Shown here one piece after another: positions 44,601 through 52,440 of a DNA stretch of 64,000 nt (its first letter is position 1; each line of letters begins with the position of its first letter). Under the pieces are notes generated by a model. It was not told the origin of the DNA, searched no databases, and worked only from the letters and a program-made list of their open reading frames with translations. Origin of the DNA: Microbispora rosea subsp. aerata (GTDB lineage Bacteria; Actinomycetota; Actinomycetes; Streptosporangiales; Streptosporangiaceae); the NCBI RefSeq assembly GCF_014647835.1, contig NZ_BMPY01000038.1:1-64000 (forward strand), written 5' to 3'. The translations under genes were made by a program, and so were the position numbers.

Positions 44601-44634
44601 CAGCCACTGGGGTGTGCTCAAGCTGACGCACTGA
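41626..44634 (+). CDS. Secreted modular endo-1,4-beta-xylanase (GH10 with CBM22 and CBM9 modules)
   Basis: This extracellular enzyme cleaves internal beta-1,4 bonds in xylan. A signal peptide (about 1-31, ending ADA) is followed by two similar CBM22-type modules (from YDFEDGTTQGW and from TDFETGTAQGW), a GH10 domain (about 345-680) with acid/base Glu473 in WDVVNEVVD and nucleophile Glu580 in ITELDVSVY, and two C-terminal CBM9-like modules (each starting KVDGK / VVDGVVDG). At 1002 residues it has the multi-module build of large actinobacterial and thermophile xylanases. It is 25 bp downstream of the GH5 gene with its own GAGGAG site. Confidence 0.96.
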   Translation: MRSLRSRAAAAVLCLFTGLPVVAVIASPADAATVQVAKYDFEDGTTQGWGPRGDGVEVSATSDAAHSGSGSLLTTGRTATWHGASVSPPFEKGVTYQVTAYARMVSGEPSSTIALTMQRTPDGGETTYERVAAATVTDDGWAELSGTYSFSADSTGLELYAESSDATAAYYIDDIVITSDTDPTRSGLSTDFETGTAQGWSPRASASLAVTADVAHGGSRSLAVTNRADFWDGPAISVLGKMAKGSKYTLSAWVRLGPGTPSGNLGLSVERRTNGTPSYERVAAPKAIPAGQWVELTGTYTLAHDVDFLSVYVESDTGTFPFYLDDFTLTYVEPKPIQTGIPSLRDKVPFTIGAAISRAQTLGQHSELLLKHFGGVTPGNALKWDATEPSEGEFTLAEGDHLVNYAVEHGLTIRGHTLAWHSQTPDWVFKDGDRDLTSSPGDKALLLKRLENHVKTLVGRYKGKIAVWDVVNEVVDENQPDGLRRSKWFQITGLDFIRTAFRVARETDPDAKLFINDYNTEFPRKRQALYDLVKKLKAEGVPIDGVGHQLHLNIEQPPASEVEATVEKFATLGVDQQITELDVSVYPDFVSTYDQVPAEVLAEQGYRYKELFDVFRRHKSRISSVTVWGLADDDTWLSTFPITRLNAPLLFDDELQAKPAYWGVVDPAKLPPLVRKLEAPAAKPKVDGKRDPEWDLLPDVSIARVGDVSAGFQARSSDKCLYVLAEVRDPRANRGDRVTFTLGGTPYAIERDGAHPRGVDAAVHKTEGGYRVEARLPLGSSADGTALTVTVKDASDGSTTTWTGEVTPVAAVKLTTAPRRQPVVDGVVDGIWASAPEIRTATWIQGTSGATARARAVWSGGTLYLLARVTDPTLSEESANPWEQDSVEFFVDPGNGKTKGYGDDDGQYRISFSGKTSVGGPLDPAAIAGNLTAAAKVVPGGYVVEAAVKLPTITLRDGVLLGFDVQVNDATGAARTGAVTWSDATGQGYRDTSHWGVLKLTH

Positions 44635-44754
44635 GCCGCGCCGAGCGGCACCGCATACCTGGCACGGCGGGATCGGCGACGGGGCCCGGCAGCCGGGGCC
44701 TGGCGCAGGGAGGCACCGCGCCTCGGGCCTCGCGCCCCGCGTCCGTGCCGGACG

Positions 44755-44783
44755 GCCCGGTTCCCCCCACGGGGGAACCGGGC
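44755..44783 (+). terminator. Strong intercistronic hairpin between GH10 and GH43 genes
   Basis: CCCGGTTCCCCC (44756-44767) pairs perfectly with GGGGGAACCGGG (44771-44782) around a CAC loop, and a further G-C pair closes at 44755/44783. There is no T-run. It lies 26 bp before the GH43 start and could be a partial terminator or an mRNA-stabilising stem that sets the ratio of xylanase to xylosidase. Confidence 0.75.
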
Positions 44784-44808
44784 TCGTCACGCGTGGAGAG
44801 AGGGACGA

Positions 44809-46359
44809 ATGATCGACGCAGTCGGCGGCTGGGAGTATCGGAACCCGGTCATCCCCGGGTTTCACCCCGACCCATCGGTGTGCCGGGTGGGCGAGGACTA
44901 CTACCTGGTGACCTCCAGCTTCGAGTGGTTCCCCGGGGTGCCGATCTTCCACAGCCGCGACCTGGTCAACTGGCGGCAGCTCGGGCACGTGCTCGACCGC
45001 CCCTCCCAGCTCGACCTGGACGGCATTCGGCCCTCCGGCGGCGTCTACGCCCCCACCATCCGCCACCACGACGGCGTCTTCTACGTCGTCACCACGCTCG
45101 TGGACGGGCCGGGCAACTTCGTCGTCACCGCCACCGACCCCGCCGGCCCCTGGAGCGAGCCCCGTTGGCTGCCCGGCACCCGGGGCATCGACCCCTCGCT
45201 GCTGTTCGACGACGACGGCCGGGTCTGGCTCACCGGCACCCGGGAGAAGACCGAGCCCCGCTACCGGGGCGAGACCGAGATCTACCTCGTGGAGCTCGAC
45301 CCGGTCACGCTGGAGCCGCGCGGCGAGGAGCTGGTCGTCTGGGAGGCCGCCCAGCGGGGCGCCGTGTGGGCCGAGGGCCCGCACCTGTACAAAATCGACG
45401 GCCGGTACTACCTGCTGAGCTCGGAAGGCGGCACCTCGCACGACCACGCGGTCGTGGTCGCCCGGGCCGACGCGGTCACCGGGCCGTACGAGCCGAACCC
45501 GCGCAACCCGATCCTCACCCACCGGCACCTCGGCCTCGGCCATCCCATCACCTGCACGGGCCACGCCGACCTGGTTGAGACCCCGGACGGCGAGTGGTGG
45601 ATGGTGCTGCTCGCGACCCGCCCGTACGGCGGCGGCAACCTCAGGGGCGACAACCTGGGCAGGGAGACCTTCCTCACCCGGGTCGCCTGGGAGGACGGCT
45701 GGCCGGTCGTCGCGCAGGTCGAGCCCGTGGCCGCCGCGCCCGCGCTGCCCGAGCACCGCTGGCCCGCGGTCCCCGCCTGCGACCACTTCGACGCCGACCG
45801 GCTCTCGCCCGTCTGGAACCACCTGCGCACCCCGCGCACGCCCTACTGGAGCCTGGGCGACAGCCGGCTGCGGCTGCGGCTGCGGCCGGAGACGCTCGCC
45901 CAGCGGGTCAACCCGAGCCTGGTCGCCCGGCGGCAGCAGCACATGGACTTCGCCGTCCACGCCGCGCTCGACTTCACGCCCGCGGCGGGCGAGTGCGCCG
46001 GAATCGCGCTGGTGCAGAACGACGACCACCACGTGCTGCTCGTACGGACCGCGCGCGGCCTCGAACTCGTGCGCAGGAAGGCGGGCGGCGACGATCTGCT
46101 CGCCTCCGTACGGCTGCCGGACCAGCCGCGGCTGTACCTCGGAGTGGAGGCGCGCGGGCAGGCATACCAGGCGAGATACGCCGTGCGGGCGGGGGAGTGG
46201 GCCGACCTCGGCGACCCGGTGGACGGCAGGATCCTCAGCACCGCCGTGGCCGGCGGCTTCACCGGCGCCTACGTCGGCATGTACGCCAGCTCCAACGGCC
46301 GCCCGAGCTCCAACGTCGCGGCGTTCGACTGGTTCGAATACCTGCCGCTCAGCTCCTGA
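44809..46359 (+). CDS. GH43 family beta-xylosidase (xylan 1,4-beta-xylosidase)
   Basis: A 516-residue two-domain GH43 enzyme that removes xylose from xylooligosaccharides. The five-bladed propeller begins YRNPVIPGFHPDPSVCRVG with the catalytic base Asp, the pKa-modulating Asp is in RGIDPSLLFDDDG and the acid Glu in WAEGPHLYK. The C-terminal beta-sandwich (about 330-516) is the usual accessory domain. No signal peptide is seen, so it acts inside the cell after uptake. It is the third enzyme of the cluster, with GAGAGAGGG before the ATG and a strong hairpin in front. Confidence 0.94.
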   Translation: MIDAVGGWEYRNPVIPGFHPDPSVCRVGEDYYLVTSSFEWFPGVPIFHSRDLVNWRQLGHVLDRPSQLDLDGIRPSGGVYAPTIRHHDGVFYVVTTLVDGPGNFVVTATDPAGPWSEPRWLPGTRGIDPSLLFDDDGRVWLTGTREKTEPRYRGETEIYLVELDPVTLEPRGEELVVWEAAQRGAVWAEGPHLYKIDGRYYLLSSEGGTSHDHAVVVARADAVTGPYEPNPRNPILTHRHLGLGHPITCTGHADLVETPDGEWWMVLLATRPYGGGNLRGDNLGRETFLTRVAWEDGWPVVAQVEPVAAAPALPEHRWPAVPACDHFDADRLSPVWNHLRTPRTPYWSLGDSRLRLRLRPETLAQRVNPSLVARRQQHMDFAVHAALDFTPAAGECAGIALVQNDDHHVLLVRTARGLELVRRKAGGDDLLASVRLPDQPRLYLGVEARGQAYQARYAVRAGEWADLGDPVDGRILSTAVAGGFTGAYVGMYASSNGRPSSNVAAFDWFEYLPLSS

Positions 46360-46380
46360 CCTCGCCGCGCGTCTTCCCGC

Positions 46381-47202
46381 TCAGCCGGTGATCCGGCGCA
46401 GGACCCGGCCGGCCGCCCGCACGGCCAGGGCGGGCGAGAGCCGTACGGTCCGCCAGGTGACCCGGGCGGACGCGGGGGCGACGATGAGCGCCCGGTTCCT
46501 GGCCACGCCGCGCAGCACGTCGCGGGCGAGCGACTCCACGGGATACAGGCGGCCCTGGGCCCGTACGGCCGTCGTGCGGGCGCGCAGGCCGATCTCGGTC
46601 TGCGGCAGCCCGGGGTTGGCGTTGTCCAGCAGCGGCGTGTCGACGAACCCGGGGCAGACCACGCTGACCCGCACGCCGTACGCCGCCGCCTCGGCCCGCA
46701 GCGCGAGCGACAGCCCGACGACGGCGTGCTTGGTCGTCGTGTACGGCAGCATCAGGGGCGCGGGGGTCAGCCCGGCGAGCGAGGCGGTGTTGACGATGTG
46801 CCCGTGGCCCTGCTCGACCATGAGCGGATACGCCGCGTGCACCCCGTGGACCACTCCGCGCAGGTTCACGTCGATCGCCCGGTCCCAGTGGTCGAGCGTG
46901 AGCTCTTCGGCGCGGCCGCCCACCGCGATGCCGGCGTTGTTGAACAGGAAGTCGAGCCGCCCGTGCTCGGCGGCCACGCCGATGACCAGGTCCCGTACGG
47001 CCCGCGCGTCGGAGACGTCGCACGCGACGCCGGCGCAGCCGAGGTCCCCGGCGGCCTCCTCGGCCCCCCGCACGTCGGCGATCGTGACGTGGACGCCGCG
47101 CCTCAACAGCTCGGCGGCGACGGCCCGCCCGATCCCCGAGGCCCCGCCCGTGACGACGGCGGTCTTCCTCACGCGTTTCCCCTCGCCCGAGCCTTCGCTC
47201 AT
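46381..47202 (-). CDS. Short-chain dehydrogenase/reductase (SDR)
   Basis: A 273-residue classical SDR. The cofactor motif is TGGASGIGRAVA, NNAG is in FLFNNAGIAVG, the catalytic Ser is in IVNTASLAG and the Tyr-Lys pair in YTTTKHAVVG. CPGFVDTPL marks the substrate loop. The C-terminus is longer and more basic than usual (RTVRLSPALAVRAAGRVLRR) and may contact membranes, as in some SDRs acting on lipids. The substrate is unknown. It ends 22 bp from the GH43 gene end but is on the opposite strand. Confidence 0.93.
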   Translation of the reverse strand: MSEGSGEGKRVRKTAVVTGGASGIGRAVAAELLRRGVHVTIADVRGAEEAAGDLGCAGVACDVSDARAVRDLVIGVAAEHGRLDFLFNNAGIAVGGRAEELTLDHWDRAIDVNLRGVVHGVHAAYPLMVEQGHGHIVNTASLAGLTPAPLMLPYTTTKHAVVGLSLALRAEAAAYGVRVSVVCPGFVDTPLLDNANPGLPQTEIGLRARTTAVRAQGRLYPVESLARDVLRGVARNRALIVAPASARVTWRTVRLSPALAVRAAGRVLRRITG

Positions 47203-47313
47203 CCCGGATGCCGAACACGGCGGCCGATCGGGTTCATCATGCCCGGATCCGCGCGAAGCTCTCGCGTTCCGGCCCTTCTTCCCGATGTCGAATTGTACGA
47301 TTCATCCAATAGT

Positions 47314-47333
47314 CCGGGAAGCGCAATTCCCGG
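47314..47333. promoter_or_regulatory. Hairpin/inverted repeat in the SDR-oxidase intergenic region
   Basis: CCGGGAA-GCGCAA-TTCCCGG forms a 7-bp inverted repeat inside the 278-bp divergent region between the SDR and the DAO-type oxidase. The surrounding DNA is less GC-rich. It may be an operator for one or both genes. Confidence 0.4.
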
Positions 47334-47480
47334 GTAAGCCGTGACGCGACTCGCCGGATATCCCCGATCGGCAAGATCCCCGCACGGTACAGTTCGGCAC
47401 AGGTCACCCCTGCGTGACCTTCTGGAACGGCCCTCCCTCGCCTACTGTCGAAGCGGGGGGACGGCGAATTGGGAGCCCGC

Positions 47481-48692
47481 GTGCCTGCTGAGACCTGCGA
47501 CGTCGTGATCATCGGTGGTGGCGTGATCGGCTGCGCGATCGCGCACCGGGTGGCCTCGCGCGGCACGAGCGTGGTCCTCGTGGACGCCGGGCAGCGTCTC
47601 GGGCTCGGCGCCTCCGACGGCGCGATGGGCGGCATCCTGACCCAGACGGAGCCTTCCTGCCTCGGCCCGCTCAGCAGCGTCATCAAGCGCAGCCGCGACA
47701 TCTACCCCGGCTGGCTGGAGGAGATCCAGGCCGCCTCCGGCGTCGAGGTCCCGGTGCTGGACGGCGGCGACATCCAGGTCGCGCTGGACGACGACGAGAT
47801 GCGGCGCCTGGAGTCCAAGGTGCTGCCGCAGTGGCAGAACTCGCCGTTCGCCGTCGTGCAGCTGTCGGCGGCCGAGGCCAGAAGCCTGGAACCGCTGCTG
47901 AGCGAGCGCGTCGTCGGCGGATTCCTGCTGCCGGAGGAGCTCGCGCTCGACCCTCGGGTGCTCATGGCCGCCCTGACCGGAGCCGTGCTGTCCGGGCGCA
48001 CGCCGATCCGGGTGCTCAGCGCGGTGCGCGCCGTCGACCTGCGGACCGGGCCGGGCGGCGTCGAGGTGGAGCTCCACGACGGCCGCCGGGTGTCCGCGGA
48101 CACGGCGGTCGTCGCGGCCGGCCACCTGAGCGGGGTCTTCCTGCCCCACCACAGCGCCTACCTGTTCCCCATCAAGGGCGTCGCGTTCGACGTGCGGCCG
48201 CCCGGAGCCGTCACCTACCCGCTGCGCCACCACGTCTTCGCGGAGATCAGGCAGGACGGCCGGGAGTACTACCCCTATCTCGTCCCGCGGTACGACGGCA
48301 GGGTGGCCGTCGGCGTCACGTACGAGGAGAACGTGGGGGACGTGACGGTGACCGCCGCGGCGATCGAGGAGATCCGGCGGGGCGTCGCCGCGCTGATGCC
48401 CAAGGCGGCCACCTGGCCGATCGGCCGGCGCTGGGCCGGGCTGCGGCCGGGCAGCGCCGACCACATGCCCATCCTCGGCCCCGTGGACGACCACGGCCGC
48501 GTCCTGGCGGCCACCGGCCACAGCGGCCTCGGGGTGACGCTCGCCCCCGTCACGGCGGAACTGGTGGGCGCCCTGGTCGACGGGACCGTCGGCCCCCGGG
48601 AGAAGGAACTGCTCGCGATCTGCCGCCCCGACCGCCCCTTCCCCGCCGCGCCGCCTACGCCGCCGGTGTCGCCGCCTCCCACAGCTCGTTGA
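47481..48692 (+). CDS. FAD-dependent oxidoreductase (DAO / glycine-D-amino acid oxidase family)
   Basis: A 403-residue flavoprotein. The FAD-binding Rossmann motif is VVIIGGGVIGCAIAHRVASRG with a DAGQRLGLGAS second strand; the C-terminal HSGLGVTLAPVTAELVGALV is typical of DAO-fold oxidases. It may act on an amino acid or sarcosine-like amine, giving H2O2 or feeding a partner; the substrate is unknown. The GTG at 47481 is chosen because GGGAG ends 5 nt before it; a TTG at 47469 is also in frame. Its last 38 bp overlap the end of the convergent operon gene (48655-48692). Confidence 0.92.
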   Translation: MPAETCDVVIIGGGVIGCAIAHRVASRGTSVVLVDAGQRLGLGASDGAMGGILTQTEPSCLGPLSSVIKRSRDIYPGWLEEIQAASGVEVPVLDGGDIQVALDDDEMRRLESKVLPQWQNSPFAVVQLSAAEARSLEPLLSERVVGGFLLPEELALDPRVLMAALTGAVLSGRTPIRVLSAVRAVDLRTGPGGVEVELHDGRRVSADTAVVAAGHLSGVFLPHHSAYLFPIKGVAFDVRPPGAVTYPLRHHVFAEIRQDGREYYPYLVPRYDGRVAVGVTYEENVGDVTVTAAAIEEIRRGVAALMPKAATWPIGRRWAGLRPGSADHMPILGPVDDHGRVLAATGHSGLGVTLAPVTAELVGALVDGTVGPREKELLAICRPDRPFPAAPPTPPVSPPPTAR

Positions 48693-49635
48693 ACCGCTCG
48701 GCGCGCTCCCGCACCCTCTCCCGGTCCTGTACGAGGATCGTGCTGTGGATCACCGGGGCGATGCCGTCGCCGACCTGCGGGGCGGGGTTGGACTCGTAGT
48801 AGACGACCCCGTCGAACAGGATGAAGTCCGACAGCGAGCCGCGCAGCAGAGGCGGGGCGTCGCTGAGCAGGAGGGTGCGCACCTCGATGCCGACCGACAT
48901 CTGCCACTTCCACACCCGGCGGAACGTCTCGGAGTCGAGCCGGTCGGAATGATCCACCACGAACACCCGCCGCACCCGCGCGCCGCGCTGGACGAGGTCG
49001 CGCTGGAGCTTGAGGTAACGCTGCCCGAGGTCGGTGTGCCAGAAGCCGCCCGCGAACTCGGTGTCGCGGGCGTCCACGCTGCTCAGGCTGATCGCGTCGA
49101 GGCTGACCCGGGCGTTGCGCGCGAGCGCCAGCAGCCAGTCGCGGTCCTCGCCCTCGTACATGGCGTGCCTGCCGTCGGCCAGCTCGCCGAGGAACTTCGC
49201 CATCCGGGTGACCTCGTGGTGCACCAGGCTCTTGATGAGGTCGGGCATGTCGTCGCGGACCTTGGCGGCGTTCTGCACCAGCTGGGCCACGCCCCTGGTC
49301 TCCAGCGCGGACATCTCCACCACGCCGAACAGCTTGCTCGCCTCGTTGATCTTCGAGAAGCTGTCGGCCACCAGGTTGTGGGTCTTCGTGTGCTGCCTGC
49401 GCTGCTCCTGCAGCACGGTCTCGAGCCGGTCGTCCACGTCGGTCAGGAACTGAACGACGAAGATCACGCCGCTGATGAACGTCGCGAGCAGCAGGCTCCA
49501 CAGCTCTTCGTTCTCCCCCTGGATGAGCGCGTCGCTCACCAGGTAGCTCACGCCGCCCACGAGCCCCGTCACGAGGACCTTGCGCACGATCCTCGGGACG
49601 AGCGCCCGGGACGGCTCGGGTGCTGCTCCGGTCAC
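48655..49635 (-). CDS. Membrane-anchored protein of the SCO2521-2524-like operon, fifth gene
   Basis: A 326-residue protein with two membrane helices (about 20-38 and 46-64), a Glu/Gln/Arg-rich coiled-coil-like stretch and a soluble C-terminal domain of about 200 residues. The end, with DFILFDGVVYYESNPA and VHSTILVQDRERVRERAERFNELWE, reads like the C-terminal half of phospholipase-D-like regulators but has no HKD motif; this likeness is weak. The start is the GTG at 49635, which has GGAGG at good spacing, 2 bp after the previous stop; a GTG at 49641 would overlap that stop. It is last in the operon and would be the membrane-bound partner. Confidence 0.82.
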   Translation of the reverse strand: MTGAAPEPSRALVPRIVRKVLVTGLVGGVSYLVSDALIQGENEELWSLLLATFISGVIFVVQFLTDVDDRLETVLQEQRRQHTKTHNLVADSFSKINEASKLFGVVEMSALETRGVAQLVQNAAKVRDDMPDLIKSLVHHEVTRMAKFLGELADGRHAMYEGEDRDWLLALARNARVSLDAISLSSVDARDTEFAGGFWHTDLGQRYLKLQRDLVQRGARVRRVFVVDHSDRLDSETFRRVWKWQMSVGIEVRTLLLSDAPPLLRGSLSDFILFDGVVYYESNPAPQVGDGIAPVIHSTILVQDRERVRERAERFNELWEAATPAA

Positions 49636-49637
49636 GG

Positions 49638-50564
49638 TCACCTCCGTCCGGCTTCGGTGGCGGCACTGAGCAGGGCCAGCGTGCTCGTCGCGATCTGGTC
49701 GCGGACGCGGTCGACGAGGGAACGCCACTGCCGGGTGAACCCCGGCTGCCGCTCCAGGCTCTCCCAGAACGGTCTCAGCCACTCCTCGACCCGGGCCGCG
49801 GGCATCCACAGGTGCAACAGATGATCGATGGCGGGCGCCAGGCGGGCCACCGCCTGGGCCCCCGGCGTCGCCCCGATCCGCGCTCGCTCGACGATGATCA
49901 GCAGCGACGTCAGCAGCCAGTCGTGCGTCGCCAGGTCTTCGCACAGGTCCACCACGGCGGGGGTGAACGGGCCGGGATGCGTCAGGCGCAGCGTCCGCTC
50001 CTGCTCGGTGTGCAGGGTGAACCGGATCGACGGCTCGCCGGTCTCGGCCACCCACCGCAGGCTCGTCCGCGGGATCCTGAAGGGGGCCCGCCGGTCCAGC
50101 AGCGGGGACGCCTGGACGAGATCGAGGAAGCGGCCGCTGATGGCGCCCATGTCGAGGCAGCCGGGCGCGGGGTCGCCGACGAACCCTTCGGCGAGGTCGG
50201 CCGCCTTCGCCTTCCCCAGGACCTCCACGACCCCCGGCCGGGACAGGTAGTGCGACCAGGGCAGCCTGCGGTCGGCCTCCGAGCGCACCACCCGGACGTA
50301 CGACGAGCCCTGGGCCACCCGGCCTCCGGTCACCGCGCAGCGGGACACGACGGTGCCGACGCCCCTGATCCGGGAGCGGGACGCGCTGGGCAGCGCGCAG
50401 TCCACCCCGGTCAGCCGCTCGGGCGACAGCGCGTGGGGGATGGGGCGGCGGGAAACCCGCACGGTCTCCCCGGCCATCAGCCCGAGCACCTGGCGGCACG
50501 TCGATTCGGAGATCTCCCCCGAGTTCTGCAGCAGCCCGGTGTGGACTTCCCCCATCGCCAGCAT
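49638..50564 (-). CDS. SCO2521 family protein
   Basis: A 308-residue soluble protein whose sequence (EVHTGLLQNSGEISE, SYLSRPGV-like segment, AAIDHLLHLWMP) and position match what I know as the SCO2521 family, named after a Streptomyces coelicolor locus. No catalytic motif is visible. The ATG at 50564 follows GAGGGG, 8 bp after the SCO2522-like stop, and an alternative ATG is at 50555. It always seems to travel with the SCO2522-2524-like genes; function unknown. Confidence 0.8.
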   Translation of the reverse strand: MLAMGEVHTGLLQNSGEISESTCRQVLGLMAGETVRVSRRPIPHALSPERLTGVDCALPSASRSRIRGVGTVVSRCAVTGGRVAQGSSYVRVVRSEADRRLPWSHYLSRPGVVEVLGKAKAADLAEGFVGDPAPGCLDMGAISGRFLDLVQASPLLDRRAPFRIPRTSLRWVAETGEPSIRFTLHTEQERTLRLTHPGPFTPAVVDLCEDLATHDWLLTSLLIIVERARIGATPGAQAVARLAPAIDHLLHLWMPAARVEEWLRPFWESLERQPGFTRQWRSLVDRVRDQIATSTLALLSAATEAGRR

Positions 50565-50572
50565 CGGGCCCC

Positions 50573-51529
50573 TCAGACGAAGACGTAGGAGATGCGGTCG
50601 ACGAGCTCCTCCTCGAGCCCGATTCCCTCGTTCTCGCTCCGGGTGGCGACCTGCCGCAGGACCTCGTCGTCCACCGCGACCTGGCTCAGGATCGTCCGTA
50701 CGGCCAGCTCGACGGGCAGGAACCGGGGAGAGAGGACGGACAGCGTGGTGTAGGCGCTGAACGGCGTGGCCTGCGGGTTCAGCCGCACCACCGCGGGCAG
50801 CGCGTCCCAGTCGCGGGGCCAGCCGCCGTCCAGGGTCACCGGCGGGAGCGGCACCCGGCCCTCGCTGCGCAGCAGGCCGAGCCGGAGCAACTGCCAGACG
50901 GCCGCGAGAAAGGGGCACGACCAGGTGCGCCGCGACCCCTTCTCGTCCCACAGCTCGACGTCCACGAAGATCGAATGGCCGCGTTTGGCGTTCTGCACGG
51001 GAGGTTCCCACGGCCGGGCCTTCCCCATCGCCTGCACCGGCGTGGTGCGGGGCGAGCGGGCGCCGTTGCACAGCCAGCCCGTCTCCTTCACGGGCGGGCG
51101 GGACCCGTCGGTGTCCGGCGGCGGGTCGTCGACGAGCCGGTCCTCCACCAGGCGGGCCAGCTCCACGCCGTCCGACTCGGCGCAGGCCGACTCGCGGGCC
51201 AGGTAGTCGATGGTCAGGTCGTGCTCGGCCGCCGCCTCCAGGACCATCGGCACCAGCTCGGCGGGGGTGCTGAAGCGGCTGAAGTAGTCGTCGATCAGAA
51301 AGCAGGTGCTCACCCGCGCCCTGCCCCCGGGCACCCGCTCGCGCCATAACGCGCGGACCGTCGCGAGCCACGGCGCCACCTTGCGGAACTGCTCGCGCAG
51401 CCGGCCGGGGCCCGCCTCGAAGTCCTCCATGTAGAGGTGCCCGAGCTCGACGGACACATGGGAGAGGGGGACGGAGGCGATCCTGCGTTCGGCCGCCACC
51501 TCGCCGAACGTCGCGTGCACCGGCGTCAC
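50573..51529 (-). CDS. SCO2522 family protein
   Basis: A 318-residue soluble protein. Features include VPLSHVSVELGHLYMEDF near the N-terminus, CFLIDDYFSRFSTPAELVPM with acidic residues, DYLARESACA, FVDVELWDEKGSRRTWSCPF and LSVLSPRFLPVELAVRTIL. I recall this pattern as the SCO2522 family, which has no known function. The fold is not recognised; the LIDDYF and two Asp-rich loops could bind metal. Its GTG overlaps the upstream stop by 4 bp (GTGA at 51526-51529), showing translational coupling. Confidence 0.8.
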   Translation of the reverse strand: MTPVHATFGEVAAERRIASVPLSHVSVELGHLYMEDFEAGPGRLREQFRKVAPWLATVRALWRERVPGGRARVSTCFLIDDYFSRFSTPAELVPMVLEAAAEHDLTIDYLARESACAESDGVELARLVEDRLVDDPPPDTDGSRPPVKETGWLCNGARSPRTTPVQAMGKARPWEPPVQNAKRGHSIFVDVELWDEKGSRRTWSCPFLAAVWQLLRLGLLRSEGRVPLPPVTLDGGWPRDWDALPAVVRLNPQATPFSAYTTLSVLSPRFLPVELAVRTILSQVAVDDEVLRQVATRSENEGIGLEEELVDRISYVFV

Positions 51530-52440
51530 AGACCCTCCCACGCGCTGTCGTCGACGATCTTCTTGGCGAGCTCGTCGAACGCGGCGGCGGTCTCCGCGTT
51601 GGCGATCTTGCTGGCGAGCACGTCCTCGTCGGTGATGAGCTGCTCGCGCCATTGCAGGACCGGGTCGAGCGGGACCTTGCCGAGCATGGCCGTACGGCCG
51701 ACGCCGTGACGGCGGGCCAGCTCGCGCAGCTCGCCGTCGCACGCGCTCAGCCAGGCCCGCTGCTCGTCGCGCAGCCCGACGAGCTCGGCCGCGTCCGGTT
51801 CGAGCACGGCGGTGCGCACGAAGCGGATGCGGTCGTGCAGGTCCTCCCGGTCGTGGCCGAGCCTGGCGCCGACGTCGAGCAGCCCGTCGGCGCCGGTGAC
51901 GAGCCCGTCGGCCGCGATGATGTGCTGACGCGTCCAGCGGTGGAAGACCAGCCAGCGGAACGGGATGGCGGGAAGTCGTGCGGTCGCCGCCAGGACCAGC
52001 TCGGCGGTGAACGACCGGCCGGCGCTGACGTCGACCATGCACAGGTCGAACTCCTCCTCCAGCCGCCCGAACAGCTGGGCGCAGCGGTTGACGACCTCGT
52101 CGGTGAAGGCCGACAGCTCGCCGCCGCTCTCGGTGCCCGGAAGCAGCACCAGCCGTCCCGCGCCGGGCGGGCGAGTGCGCAGCGCCTCGCGGTCGGACTC
52201 GGCCCACACGTCCACCCGCCGCGGCTGCGTGCAGTCGCCCCGCAGGTATTCGTGCAGGCCGTTCTCCGGGGCGCCGCGGGCCACGGCGCTGACGCTGAAG
52301 ATCGCCCCGGCGGTCGGGGAGCCGAAGTCGAAGTCCAGGTAGCAGACGTCGTTGCCCTGCAGGGCGTGCCGGTACACGATGTTGGTGCCGGTGACCGAGC
52401 GACCGGTCCCGCCCTTGTCCGAGATCGCGAAGACGAGCAC
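51526..52440 (-). CDS. SCO2523-like ParA/MinD-type protein with variant P-loop
   Basis: A 304-residue P-loop protein of the ParA/MinD/SIMIBI type. The deviant Walker A reads SDKGGTGRSVT: the signature Lys9 is kept but the second Lys is Arg14. Further markers are YLDFDFGSPTAGAIF, the switch-like CMVDVSAGRSFTAELVL and LPGTESGG. This is the pattern of the family named SCO2523 family variant P-loop protein. ATP binding through Lys9 is likely but hydrolysis could be reduced. The GTG start has GGAGG 8 nt upstream and directly follows the TAG of the shifted tail frame of the preceding gene. Confidence 0.87.
   Translation of the reverse strand: MLVFAISDKGGTGRSVTGTNIVYRHALQGNDVCYLDFDFGSPTAGAIFSVSAVARGAPENGLHEYLRGDCTQPRRVDVWAESDREALRTRPPGAGRLVLLPGTESGGELSAFTDEVVNRCAQLFGRLEEEFDLCMVDVSAGRSFTAELVLAATARLPAIPFRWLVFHRWTRQHIIAADGLVTGADGLLDVGARLGHDREDLHDRIRFVRTAVLEPDAAELVGLRDEQRAWLSACDGELRELARRHGVGRTAMLGKVPLDPVLQWREQLITDEDVLASKIANAETAAAFDELAKKIVDDSAWEGL

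Noticed and set aside
41830-46032. A 1400-codon antisense open frame over the xylanase and xylosidase genes
   Set aside because: It is a shadow of the two glycoside hydrolase genes, whose catalytic motifs are complete on the plus strand.
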